Below, piece by piece: positions 1 to 8,700 of a DNA stretch of 29,207 nucleotides. Source of the DNA: an uncultured Selenomonadales bacterium (GTDB lineage: Bacteria > Bacillota > Negativicutes > Selenomonadales > Selenomonadaceae). The position numbers were made by a program, and so were the translations under genes. The notes under the pieces were generated by a model. The model saw only the letters and a list, made by a program, of their open reading frames with translations, had not been told where the DNA came from and ran no database searches. The stretch covers positions 1-29,207 of the forward strand of contig CALGGP010000161.1 in NCBI GenBank assembly GCA_937915885.1. The letters are read 5' to 3'. The first letter of the stretch is position 1, and each line of letters opens with the position of its first letter.

Positions 1-23
1 AAAACTTTTTTTCAAATTAGGCA

Positions 24-62
24 GGGCGCCGTCATTGGTGGGCGGGAGCGTCGACGGCGCCC
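24..62. repeat. REP-like palindromic intergenic repeat, copy 1
   Basis: A 39-base element with perfect 10-base inverted arms (GGGCGCCGTC / GACGGCGCCC) around a loop containing TGGGCGGGAGCG. A second copy of the same length lies at 2125-2163 and matches at about 34 of 39 positions, including the whole loop core. The arms could form a strong RNA hairpin, but no T-run follows, so it does not look like a classical terminator. It lies just before flgH. It may be a dispersed REP-type element or an mRNA-stability hairpin between flagellar genes. Confidence 0.65.
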
Positions 63-104
63 CATGAAATCGCGCACGAGATAAAAGTTGGTGGAGGTGA
101 TCTT

Positions 105-689
105 TTGAAACGGTTAGCAATAATATTTTTGGCGACGGCACTATTGATCCCGATGTTGACGGGCTCGACGGTCGAGGCTAAATCGTTATGGCGCGACAAC
201 GGTTGGGGGCTTTACTCCGATCGGCGCGCGCACGATGTCGGCGACATTCTCACGATTATAATCAACGAGTCGACGACGCAGACCGCCGCCAAATCCCGCT
301 CCAATTCCAAGTCCGGCTCGGTTAATTTGGGCGCCGGCACCGGCATCTTCCACTTCCTCGCCGCCGCCGCCGCGTCCGGCTCCGACTCCTTCAGCGCCGA
401 GGGTTCCGCCACCGACACCAATCAATTTCTCGGTCAAGTCACCGTGACGGTCGTCGAGGTGCTGCCCAACGGCAATTTCGTCATCGAGGGCAATCAATCG
501 ATTTGGCAGAATCGCGACGAACACAAGATCACGTTGCGCGGCATCATTCGCCCCGAGGACATCACGAATAACAACACGATCCTCTCGAGTCGGGTCGCCG
601 ACGCCACGTTGAAATTCGACGGTAAAGGTCCTCTCAACGCGAAACAGCGTCAAGGCATCCTCACTCAGATTTTCAACATTCTGTTCTGA
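105..689 (+). CDS. flgH: Flagellar L-ring protein FlgH
   Basis: FlgH forms the L-ring, the outer-membrane bushing around the flagellar distal rod. The 194-residue protein has an N-terminal signal peptide (about residues 1-25, ending near VEA), then the family-typical SLWRDNG...LYSDRRAHDVGDILTI segment with TIIINEST at about 50-57. The later conserved part includes GQVTVTVVEVLPNGNFVIEG and RGIIRPEDI, and the protein ends in a short hydrophobic tail. The start is a TTG with GGAGGTGA at 93-100 ending four bases upstream; no better ATG fits. FlgH is classically a lipoprotein with an LTGC lipobox. Here the equivalent stretch reads LTGST, so the acylated Cys is absent and cleavage by signal peptidase I is more likely. 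flgI follows, as expected. An L-ring implies an outer membrane. Identification is secure; the missing lipobox is directly visible. Confidence 0.95.
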   Translation: MKRLAIIFLATALLIPMLTGSTVEAKSLWRDNGWGLYSDRRAHDVGDILTIIINESTTQTAAKSRSNSKSGSVNLGAGTGIFHFLAAAAASGSDSFSAEGSATDTNQFLGQVTVTVVEVLPNGNFVIEGNQSIWQNRDEHKITLRGIIRPEDITNNNTILSSRVADATLKFDGKGPLNAKQRQGILTQIFNILF

Positions 690-705
690 TCAAAAATTTT
701 TTAAA

Positions 706-747
706 GCGGGTGAGCTCGAAAAGTATTTTTCGGTCTCGCCCGTTTTT
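706..747 (+). terminator. Intrinsic terminator between flgH and flgI
   Basis: CGGGTGAG (707-714) pairs with CTCGCCCG (735-742) with one G-T wobble; CGAAAA and TTTTCG can extend the stem inwards. A run of five T follows at 743-747. This is a good rho-independent terminator within a flagellar gene cluster, only 17 bases after the flgH stop. It may allow partial read-through or reduce flgI expression relative to flgH; alternatively flgI has its own promoter. Confidence 0.7.
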
Positions 748-774
748 GGTAAAATGAAGGCGGAGGTGAGTTTG

Positions 775-1890
775 ATGAAAAAAATATTGACGGCGTTGAC
801 GGCGCTGATAGTGTTGACGGGGCTGATGTCGACGGTGTTTGCAGAGTCGGCGGTGACGCGCATCAAAGACATCGCGAAAGTGCAGGGCGTGCGGTCGAAC
901 CAACTGATGGGCTACGGGTTGGTGGTCGGACTGCCGGGCACGGGCGACTCGGACGACACGGTACAGATGATCCAGTCAACGGTGTCGATGTTGAGGAACT
1001 TCGGGATATCGATCAACGCCGACGATCTCGACACGGACAATGTGGCGGCGGTGATGGTGACGGCAACGCTGCCGCCGTTCGTGCGCGAGGGCGATACGAT
1101 TGATGTAACGGTGTCGTCGATGGGCGACGCGGAAAGTATTCAAGGCGGGACTTTATTGCAAACTCCGCTCCGCGCGGCGGACGGTGAGGTCTATGCGGTG
1201 GCGCAGGGACCGGTGTCGACGGGTGGATTTATGGCGGGCAACGGCGGCGGCAACAGGCGCGCGCAAAGAAATTTCCCGACGGTCGGGACGACGCCGAACG
1301 GAGCGATCGTCGAGCGGACGGTCGAAGACGATATCGGTCGCAACGGGCAAATATCGTTGTCTCTCTCGAGTCCCGACTTCACGACGGCGACGCGGATTGC
1401 GAACGCGATCAATGCGGCATACGGCGGGATCGCTCGGGCGGCTAACCCGGGGCGGATCGATATCAGGATACCGAATTTCCTGCGCGGCAACGTGGTGGGA
1501 TTTGTGGCGTCGATAGAAGAACTGCCGGTGATGCCCGATAACATTGCAAAGATCGTGTTCAGCGAGAGGACGGGGACGATAGTGATGGGCGGCAACGTGA
1601 CGGTGGACGAATGCTCGATCACGCAAGGCGGGCTGTCGATCAAAGTGCAACGTGAAGTTGAAGTAAGTCAGCCGGCGCCGTTTTCGTACGGGACGACGCT
1701 TGTGACGAACACGGAGGATTTATCGGTCGACGAGGAGCGCTCGAGCTCGATAGTGATCCCTGCGACGACGAGCATCAGTGACATAGTCGGAGCGCTGAAC
1801 GCGGTCGGAGCGACACCGCGCGATTGCATTTCGATCCTGCAGGCGATGAAAGCGGCGGGGGCGATCCATGCGGTGCTCGAGATCATCTGA
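775..1890 (+). CDS. flgI: Flagellar P-ring protein FlgI
   Basis: FlgI builds the periplasmic P-ring around the flagellar rod at the peptidoglycan layer. From the ATG at 775 the product is 371 residues, the normal family length. It begins with a signal peptide (KK, a hydrophobic stretch, cleavage near VFA) and then the hallmark RIKDIAKVQGVRSNQLMGYG and GLVVGLPGTGDSD segments. Other conserved parts are ASAMGDA-like SSMGDAESIQGGTLLQTPL, the IPNF motif in the middle and a C-terminal end in AAGAIHAVLEII. An in-frame ATG lies 7 codons upstream at 754, but GGAGGTGA at 762-769 lies between the two and is well placed for 775, so 775 is preferred. It is preceded by flgH and a terminator hairpin, and followed by a repeat-rich spacer and the rod-binding gene. 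Confident on sequence alone. Confidence 0.95.
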   Translation: MKKILTALTALIVLTGLMSTVFAESAVTRIKDIAKVQGVRSNQLMGYGLVVGLPGTGDSDDTVQMIQSTVSMLRNFGISINADDLDTDNVAAVMVTATLPPFVREGDTIDVTVSSMGDAESIQGGTLLQTPLRAADGEVYAVAQGPVSTGGFMAGNGGGNRRAQRNFPTVGTTPNGAIVERTVEDDIGRNGQISLSLSSPDFTTATRIANAINAAYGGIARAANPGRIDIRIPNFLRGNVVGFVASIEELPVMPDNIAKIVFSERTGTIVMGGNVTVDECSITQGGLSIKVQREVEVSQPAPFSYGTTLVTNTEDLSVDEERSSSIVIPATTSISDIVGALNAVGATPRDCISILQAMKAAGAIHAVLEII

Positions 1891-1903
1891 TGTAATTTGG
1901 TGC

Positions 1904-2115
1904 GTTGCCGTCGCGGTTGGGCGGGCGACAAAAAGTCGAGTGATGCGATTGAGTTGCTCGTTGCGAAAAACGAGGGCGTTGCCGTCGCGGGTGGGCGCGC
2001 GGAAAAAAGGCGGACGCTGACGACGCGGGCGGGCGCGCGAAAAAAGAGTAGCGGCGCGATTGGTTTGATCGTTGTAAAAAAGGAGAGGCGCCGCCGGCGC
2101 GGGTGGGAACCGCTT
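1904..2115. repeat. Tandem 74-bp intergenic repeat array between flgI and flgJ
   Basis: The 362-base gap between flgI and the rod-binding gene is filled by degenerate tandem repeats. A unit of about 74 bases opens with a core like GTTGCCGTCGCGGGTGGGCG and continues through an A-run and a GCGATTG-rich half. Units begin at about 1904, 1978 (truncated to about 38 bases), 2016 and 2090 (partial). The core resembles the loop of the palindromic elements at 24-62 and 2120-2168, so all seem to be one family. A frame stays open across it on the + strand (1897-2232), but its product is an Arg/Ala-rich repeat translation with no recognisable domain and is not taken as a gene. The rest of the gap (2169-2235) shows nothing else. 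Confidence 0.7.
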
Positions 2116-2119
2116 CCAC

Positions 2120-2168
2120 AATATGGGCGCCGTCCTCAGTGGGCGGGAGCGGCGGCGGCGCCCATATT
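2120..2168. repeat. REP-like palindromic intergenic repeat, copy 2
   Basis: Perfect 13-base inverted arms (AATATGGGCGCCG / CGGCGCCCATATT) enclose the same TGGGCGGGAGCG loop core as the element at 24-62. It sits at the downstream end of the 74-bp tandem array, about 85 bases before the rod-binding gene. No T-run follows. Confidence 0.7.
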
Positions 2169-2252
2169 CAAACCGTCCCCCCGTCGCCCCGCAATTCCGT
2201 CGACAGCGCCTTTAACGGGCGGTCTTAAATAATTTTTGGGAGTTGAGAACTG

Positions 2253-2672
2253 ATGATTACGAATCCGACAAATACGAGCATGAGAGCCCTGCTGCCTTCA
2301 ACGCAATCGACAAACACCGGCTATGAAGGCTCGAAAATCATTTCGGAGGATGCCACCTTCACCGACGAGCTCAATAAGGCGACGGATAAATTGAACGGCT
2401 CAACGTCGATAAAAACCATGACGGCGGAGGAACTCGAGCAACGCAATCAAGATATCCGCGAGGCGGCGACGGAGCTCGAGGCGATCCTTATCAAAATGGT
2501 GCTCAATGAAATGCAAAAGACTGTGCCGAAGGATGAATTGTTCGGCGACGACAACGCCATGGACATTTGGCGCGACATGTATAACGAGAAGTTAGCGGAT
2601 CAGGCGGCGCAGGCGGGCGGCTTCGGGATTGCCGACTTCATCTATGATCAGCTCACTCGAAAAAATCATTGA
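2253..2672 (+). CDS. flgJ: Rod-binding protein (FlgJ N-terminal domain type)
   Basis: A 139-residue protein matching the rod-binding domain of FlgJ, which acts as a scaffold for assembly of the flagellar rod. The core is REAATELEAILIKMVLNEMQ (about residues 69-88), then an acidic LFGDDNAMDIWRDMY segment and QAAQAGGFGIADFIYDQL at the C-terminus. These are family hallmarks. It lacks the C-terminal muramidase domain of enterobacterial FlgJ (about 310 residues), as is common outside Proteobacteria, so the rod would need a separate hydrolase to cross peptidoglycan. The start ATG has GGGAG about 10 bases upstream. The first 40 residues are low-complexity and probably disordered. It is the last flagellar gene here; a bidirectional terminator begins 5 bases after the stop. 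The short form is often annotated simply as rod-binding protein. Confidence 0.88.
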   Translation: MITNPTNTSMRALLPSTQSTNTGYEGSKIISEDATFTDELNKATDKLNGSTSIKTMTAEELEQRNQDIREAATELEAILIKMVLNEMQKTVPKDELFGDDNAMDIWRDMYNEKLADQAAQAGGFGIADFIYDQLTRKNH

Positions 2673-2676
2673 GATG

Positions 2677-2714
2677 AAAAAAGGCGACTCCGCGCGGAGC
2701 CGCCGTATTTTTTT
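2677..2714. terminator. Bidirectional intrinsic terminator between flgJ and the giant gene
   Basis: The stem GGCGACTC-CGCG-CGGAGCCGCC (2683-2704, one A-C mismatch) is flanked by six A (2677-2682) and seven T (2708-2714). It can therefore stop the flagellar transcript on the + strand and the giant-gene transcript on the - strand; these converge here. The stem contains the 10-base palindrome TCCGCGCGGA that recurs elsewhere in the window. Confidence 0.85.
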
Positions 2715-2747
2715 GCCGTTATTTCTGTCGGCATCGGGAGCCGAAGT

Positions 2748-5700
2748 TTATTTTCGAGTGAAGGTTCTCTTGGCGTGATCCGTCGACCAACGTGAGTCGT
2801 CATTCAACTCGTACGTCACATCAGCTGTGCCGTTGATGGTGAGCGAGCCGCCGTCCTGCATCGAAATCGTCACGCCGTCGTCGCCAATCGCGGTGTACTT
2901 AAAGTCGATGTCCGCAATGTTGATACCGATCAGTTTGACGAGGTCGCCGTCTTTTGCGTTCTCGATCACGTCGTCGCCGTTGCCCGCGCCGTAGATGTAC
3001 TCGTTCGAGCCCGTGCCGCCGAACAACGTATCGTCGCCGGAATCGCCGCCCCACAGACTGTTGTCGCCCGTGCCGCCGTAGATCACATTGTCGTTGTCGT
3101 TGCCGATCAAGACCGCGTCGCCCGCGTAATTCTTCGCGTCGAGAATGATCTGCTCGGGCTCCGTCAAACGCGCCTCGATCGTCGCCGCCGTGCTGTTGAT
3201 CGTCAACGTCGGATCCGCTGTCGGCGTCCTGTCGATCGATGAAAGCCTGCTGCTCGAGCCGCTCGACATGAATATATTCGTCGTCCGACCGAACATCGTC
3301 GACAACAACCCGTTGGTGAAGCCCGCCGTAATCGTCTTGAATGTGTTGATGGTCATCCTGATGAAGTTGTTGATCGGGTTGTAGCCTCTGATGTTGTTCG
3401 TCGTCCTGCTCGTGCTCTCGGTCGTCTGATCAATCGTCGCGCCGCCCGCTTCGGAGTTCTTAAAATAGACTTCGTTCGTGCCCGAGCCCGTGACGATGTT
3501 GTCATTGGCGCCGCCGATAAACGAGTCATCATTCGACGAGCCGATCAGGCGCGATTCGTCGTCGGTGTAGCCGTTGATGTTGCCGACAATCAACATCGCC
3601 TGCCGCTCATTGGACGCGTCGGCAGTGCCGCCGCGCGAGTACGTGCTTATCACTCGAGTCGTCTTGCCATGACGGTCGGCAATGTTGTTCGTCATCGAGC
3701 CGTAATCGCTGGCGTTGGCATCGGTAACGACGGGGTTCTCTGCGCCTTCGACGGAGAAGCTGCCGTTGCCGAGCAGAATCTCACCGTCCATAATCGCATC
3801 GAACACGTTGTCGACGGCAATGTGCAGCCTCGAGCCGGTGTTGGCATCATAGCCGACGACATTTGCGCCGTTGTAAGCGTAGATATCATCGTTGCCGCCC
3901 GAGCTCACGTCGACAAGCCCCTTGCCGGAGGTGTAGATGGTATCGTCGTCCGCGCCGCCGTTGATCGTTACGTCGTCGTTGTCGGACTCATCGACGATTG
4001 CCGAGCCGCCGTCGGAGGCAGTGATCTCCTTGGCGCCGGTGGCGTCCTTAGTGATCGTGGCGACGGAGCCGTTGTTGAGTTTGACGTTCTGATTGCCGTT
4101 GCCGAGCTTGACGAGCACCTTGCTTTCGGTGTTGGTGAGGTCGACAACGGTCGTCGATTCGGCGGCGTCATCGTCGTCGTCATTGTTTTCGACATTGTTT
4201 TCGACATTGATCGCAGAGTTATCGGCAATGTTTTCGGTGTCGACGGTCTTGGTGACGGAGCCGTCCTCATTGACGGTGGTGTTGGTCTGAACGTCGGTTT
4301 CGGTGTAATTATTCGGATTGACGATGTTATCTACAACATTGGTGGGATAAGTGGTGTCGTCGGACGGTGCCGAAGACGTTGTGTCGTCGACGGGCGCCGA
4401 GGAGGTTGTGTCATCGGACGGTGCCGAAGAGGTTGTGTCATCGGACGGCGCCGAGGACGTTGTGTCATCGGACGGTGATGTAGTGTCGTCGGCGTCACTG
4501 TCAACATCTGCATCGGCGTCTGTATCAGAATCAGCGTCACTGTCAGCATCTGCATCAGCGTCTGCGTCGGCGTCCGCATCTGCATCAGCGTCTGCGTCGG
4601 CATCTGCGTCGCTATCAGCGTCTGTGTCGGCGTCTGCGTCCGCGTCGGTATCTGTATCAGAATCAGTGTCAGCGTCTGCATCAGCGTCCGTATCAGAATC
4701 AGCGTCTGCATCAGAATCAGTGTCTGCATCAGAATCAGTGTCAGCGTCTGCATCAGCGTCCGTATCAGCATCAGCGTCCGTATCAGCATCGGCGTCGCTA
4801 TCAGAATCTGCATCGGAATCAGAATCCGCATCGGAATCAGAATCTGCGTCGGAATCGGAATCTGCATCGCTATCAGCGTCACTGTCCGAATCGGAGTCTG
4901 CGTCGCTGTCAGCGTCGGAATCCGTATCGCTATCAGAATCGGAATCACTATCGGCGTCGCTGTCAGCGTCGGAATCCGCGTCACTATCGGAATCCGAATC
5001 ACTGTCAGAATCGGAATCAGAATCAGAATCGGAATCAGAATCGGAATCAGAATCGGAATCGGAATCAGAATCGGAATCGGAATCGCTGTCGGAATCGGAA
5101 TCAGAATCGGAATCGGAATCGCTGTCGGAATCAGAATCACTGTCGGAATCACTGTCGGAGTCGGAGTCGCTGTCGGAATCGGAATCGCTGTCGGAATCGG
5201 AATCTGAATCACTGTCGGAATCGGAATCACTGTCGGAGTTGGAATCACTGTCGGAATCAGAATCAGAATCGCTATCGGCATCGGTGTTATCGCCGGAACC
5301 GGTGTCATCGCCGGAGCCGGTGTCATCGCCGGAACCGGTGTCGTCACTGCCGCCGCTTGAGCTTCCGCCACCGTTTGAGCCGCCACCACCGCTTGTATTC
5401 GGAGTGGTATCGTCGGCAGTACCGGCTATTTCAAGGTCGCCCTCGTTGGCGTCGTAATTCTTCAGCTCGTAATCCGTGCCGTCGACGTTCACCGATACGG
5501 GCGCATCGCCGTCGAACGCAAAGTGGAGGCTCGACAGAGTTTCAATGCCTTCGACCGTCACGCCGTTATCTTCGACCGCGTATTTAATCTGATCCGCATC
5601 GGCGCCGACCACCGTCAATTTATCGCCGTAAGCAACGCCGCCTTCAATCGCCGTCCACAGGTCGAGTTCGGAGCCGTTGAGCGCATTGCCGTCGATGTCC

Positions 5701-8700
5701 GTCACCGCAAAGCCGTCCACACTCGACACGTCGCCGAACACATGAATCAATGCCGGATCGGAGGAGTTGACTGTCACGTTAGACGCCGTCGGAATCACGC
5801 CGCCGTCGAGCGAACGATTGAGATCATCGACATTGAGCGCGCCGCCTTCAACCGTGAATTTCAATCCGTCGTAGTCGTAAGCAACGCCGTTGTCGAGCGC
5901 CGTCCAAGGATAATCGCCGTAAGTCCAACCGTCGTCGGCGCGCGTCACCACATAGCCATCGCCGTTGAGCGTCGCCTTTGCCTGCCAGCCGCCGACCGAC
6001 GCGCCGTCGATCCTCAACGCATCGAGATTAATCTCCGCGCCCTTGATCGAAATCGCCTCGCCGTCGGTGACAATCGTCGTCTCGCTCGTCGGCGTGAATC
6101 CGCCAATCGTGATCTCGTCCGTCGACAGTCTGATCGCGTTGCCGTCGTAAGTCCAAGCGTCGAGCGCGTTGGCGTCGCCGATTATCGCGCCGTCCTTCCA
6201 CGCGTCGCCGGCATTGAGCACGCCCGCAATCTTGTCGTCATCGAAGAGCGCCAACCTGCCGTTGCGCACGCTGACTTCAACATTGCCGTCGCCGATCAAC
6301 AAGCCGCCCTCGATGGTCGCGAAGCCGAGCAGTTCATTGTTGCCCGACGGATCGATTGAATGATTGTTGGCATCGCTGAAGACGAATTCGCCGTCGAAAG
6401 TGATCGACGCGAGCGTTTGAGGCGTGCGAGCCAATTCCAGACCGTTGGACGCGTCGAAGTCGCCATCGATGAGACTCCGCGCGGAGCCGACGATGCTGAC
6501 GTTGGTGGTGCCGTTGATATGGACGTTGTAATCGTCGGCAACAGCGGCGTCGAGGAAGTTGAGCCCGCCGTTGATGACCTTGATATTGTCGTAGGAATCG
6601 ACGCCGGTGACGGTGATCTGATTGTTGAATGCGAAGCCGCCGTCGACCGCCGTCCAGAGGTTGAGCTCGACGTTGGCGGTGTTGCCGTCGATATCGGTCC
6701 AAGCGTATTGCTTGCCGTCGAGGGTGTAAGGAGTGCCGACGTCGATGCCGGTGACGTGAATGTTGGGCGACACGTTGAATTGGGTGCTGTCGAAGGAGAC
6801 GAGGTTGCCGGCGTTGACGGTGATGCCGACGGTGTCGGTGATGCCCGCAATGGTGAAAATGTCGGTGGCGTTGCGCGCGGCGGTGTAGGCGATCGATTTG
6901 CCGTCGGCAGCGGTCGTATATCCCGCCGCCGTGCTTGCCGATTGATAGGTGCTCGAGCCGTTTTCGACTGCGGTGAAGTGCGCCGCCGTATCGATCGGAG
7001 TCGGCACATCGGACGCGAGCGCCAGTTTATAACCTTCGCCTGTGATCGTCACGTCGGCGTTGTTGAGGTTGGCGGTGGTGATGGTCACCGTGCCGTTATT
7101 GACGGTGATGCCGTCGGTCGACTTGACGCCGCTCAAGGTGAAGAGATTGGTGCCGGTGTTTGCCGCCGTGTATTTGATTAACGTTGAATCAGTCGACAAA
7201 GAATATCCCGCCGTGTTCGACTGCGACTTATAAATATTGCCATCGAAGTGAGCGCCCGTCACATTGACCGCCGACACATCGCTTGCCAACTTCATTGTGT
7301 AGCCCGTGCCGCTCAATGACACGTCGGAGGCGCCGAGATCGTCTGCGGAGATAATGACGGTGGTATCGCTGACTTCAACGTTGTCGGTGGAAGTGACACC
7401 CGTCAAGGTGAAGAGATTGGTGCCGGTGTTCGCCGCCGTGTACGTGATCAGCATGCTGTCGGTGGAAAGAGAATATCCTGCAGTGTTGGACTGCGACTTG
7501 TAGATATTGCCGTCGAAGTGCGCGCCCGTCACATTGACCGCCGACACATCGCTTGCCAACGACAAGGAATATCCCGATCCAACGAGTGACACATCGGAGG
7601 CGCCGAGATCGTCTGCGGAGATAATGACGGTGGTATCGCTGACGTCAACATTGTCGGTGGATGTGACGCCCGTCAAGGTGAAGAGATTGGTGCCGGTGTT
7701 CGCCGCCGTGTACGTGATTAACGTTGAATCAGTCGACAACGAATAGCCCGCCGTATTCGATTGCGATTTATAAGTGTTGCCGTCGAAGTGCGCGTCCGTC
7801 ACGCTGACCTTCCACACGTCGCTTGCCAACGACATTACGTAGCCTGCGCCGCTGAGCGACACATCGGAAGCTCCCAAATCGTCTGCAGAGATTATCACCG
7901 TGGTATCGCTGACATCAACGTTATCGGTCGAAGTAACGCCGCTTAATGTGAACAGATCGGTCGCCGCTTCCGCCGCCGTGTATGTGATCGATCTATTGCC
8001 GGTCGAAAGCGAATATCCCGCAGAGATGCCCGTCGACTTGTAAATGAGCCCGTCGAAGCCCGCCGCAATCGTCGAAGGCACATCAACGTCACTCGCCAAC
8101 GCCAATGTGTAATTCGCATCGCCGCCGAGCGTAACCGCCTTGCCGTCGAGATCAGCCGCCGTCAACGTCACTACCTTATTACTTAGCGTCGCACCATCGA
8201 TCGACTTGACGCCGCTCAATGTGATCACGTCGTCCGTCACTGTCAACGCACTCAGGCTGAACGCGCCGTTCGTCAAGCCCGCATAAATCGTGTAAGTCGT
8301 TGCGCCTTCAACCGTATCGCTCTTGGTCACGCCGACCGCCTTGACGATGTAAGTCGTGCCGTCGACGGTGAACGATTCACCCGATTGCAGATCGCCGAGC
8401 GTCGTAAAGCTGCCGTCGACCGCCGTAGCCGTGATCGAACTGCCCGCGTTGACTGTCAAATTATTTTTCGACGCCGTGAGCGTGACTGCCGCCGTCGTCG
8501 CCGCACCGATCACCGTGCCGCTGTAGAGCGTCGCATCAGACGCCGTCGTTGCAAACGACAAAGCGTTCGTGTCCGCCGCCGTGTACGACGCGCCGTTGAT
8601 CGCATAAACGGCATTTGCCTTCGGCGTGACGTTGACCGTCGCCGCAAACGGAACCGTCATCGTGCGCATCGTCGTCGGCGCCGTGATCGTCGTGATGTTG

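Noticed and set aside
754..774. FlgI start at the upstream ATG (754)
   Set aside because: The Shine-Dalgarno sequence lies after this codon and is correctly spaced only for the ATG at 775, which also gives a cleaner signal peptide.
1897..2232. A 111-residue + strand frame between flgI and flgJ
   Set aside because: It is the translation of the 74-bp intergenic repeats and palindrome, Arg/Ala-rich with no proper ribosome-binding site.
4351..5457. A 368-residue + strand frame rich in Ser-Glu/Ser-Ala dipeptides
   Set aside because: It is the antisense of the Ser-Asp tract; hexanucleotide repeats without stop triplets in several frames explain its length.
4480..8200. Possible CRISPR array suggested by regular repeats
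   Set aside because: Repeat periods are 6 and 270 bases, in frame with a protein, with no short-repeat/unique-spacer alternation and no cas genes.
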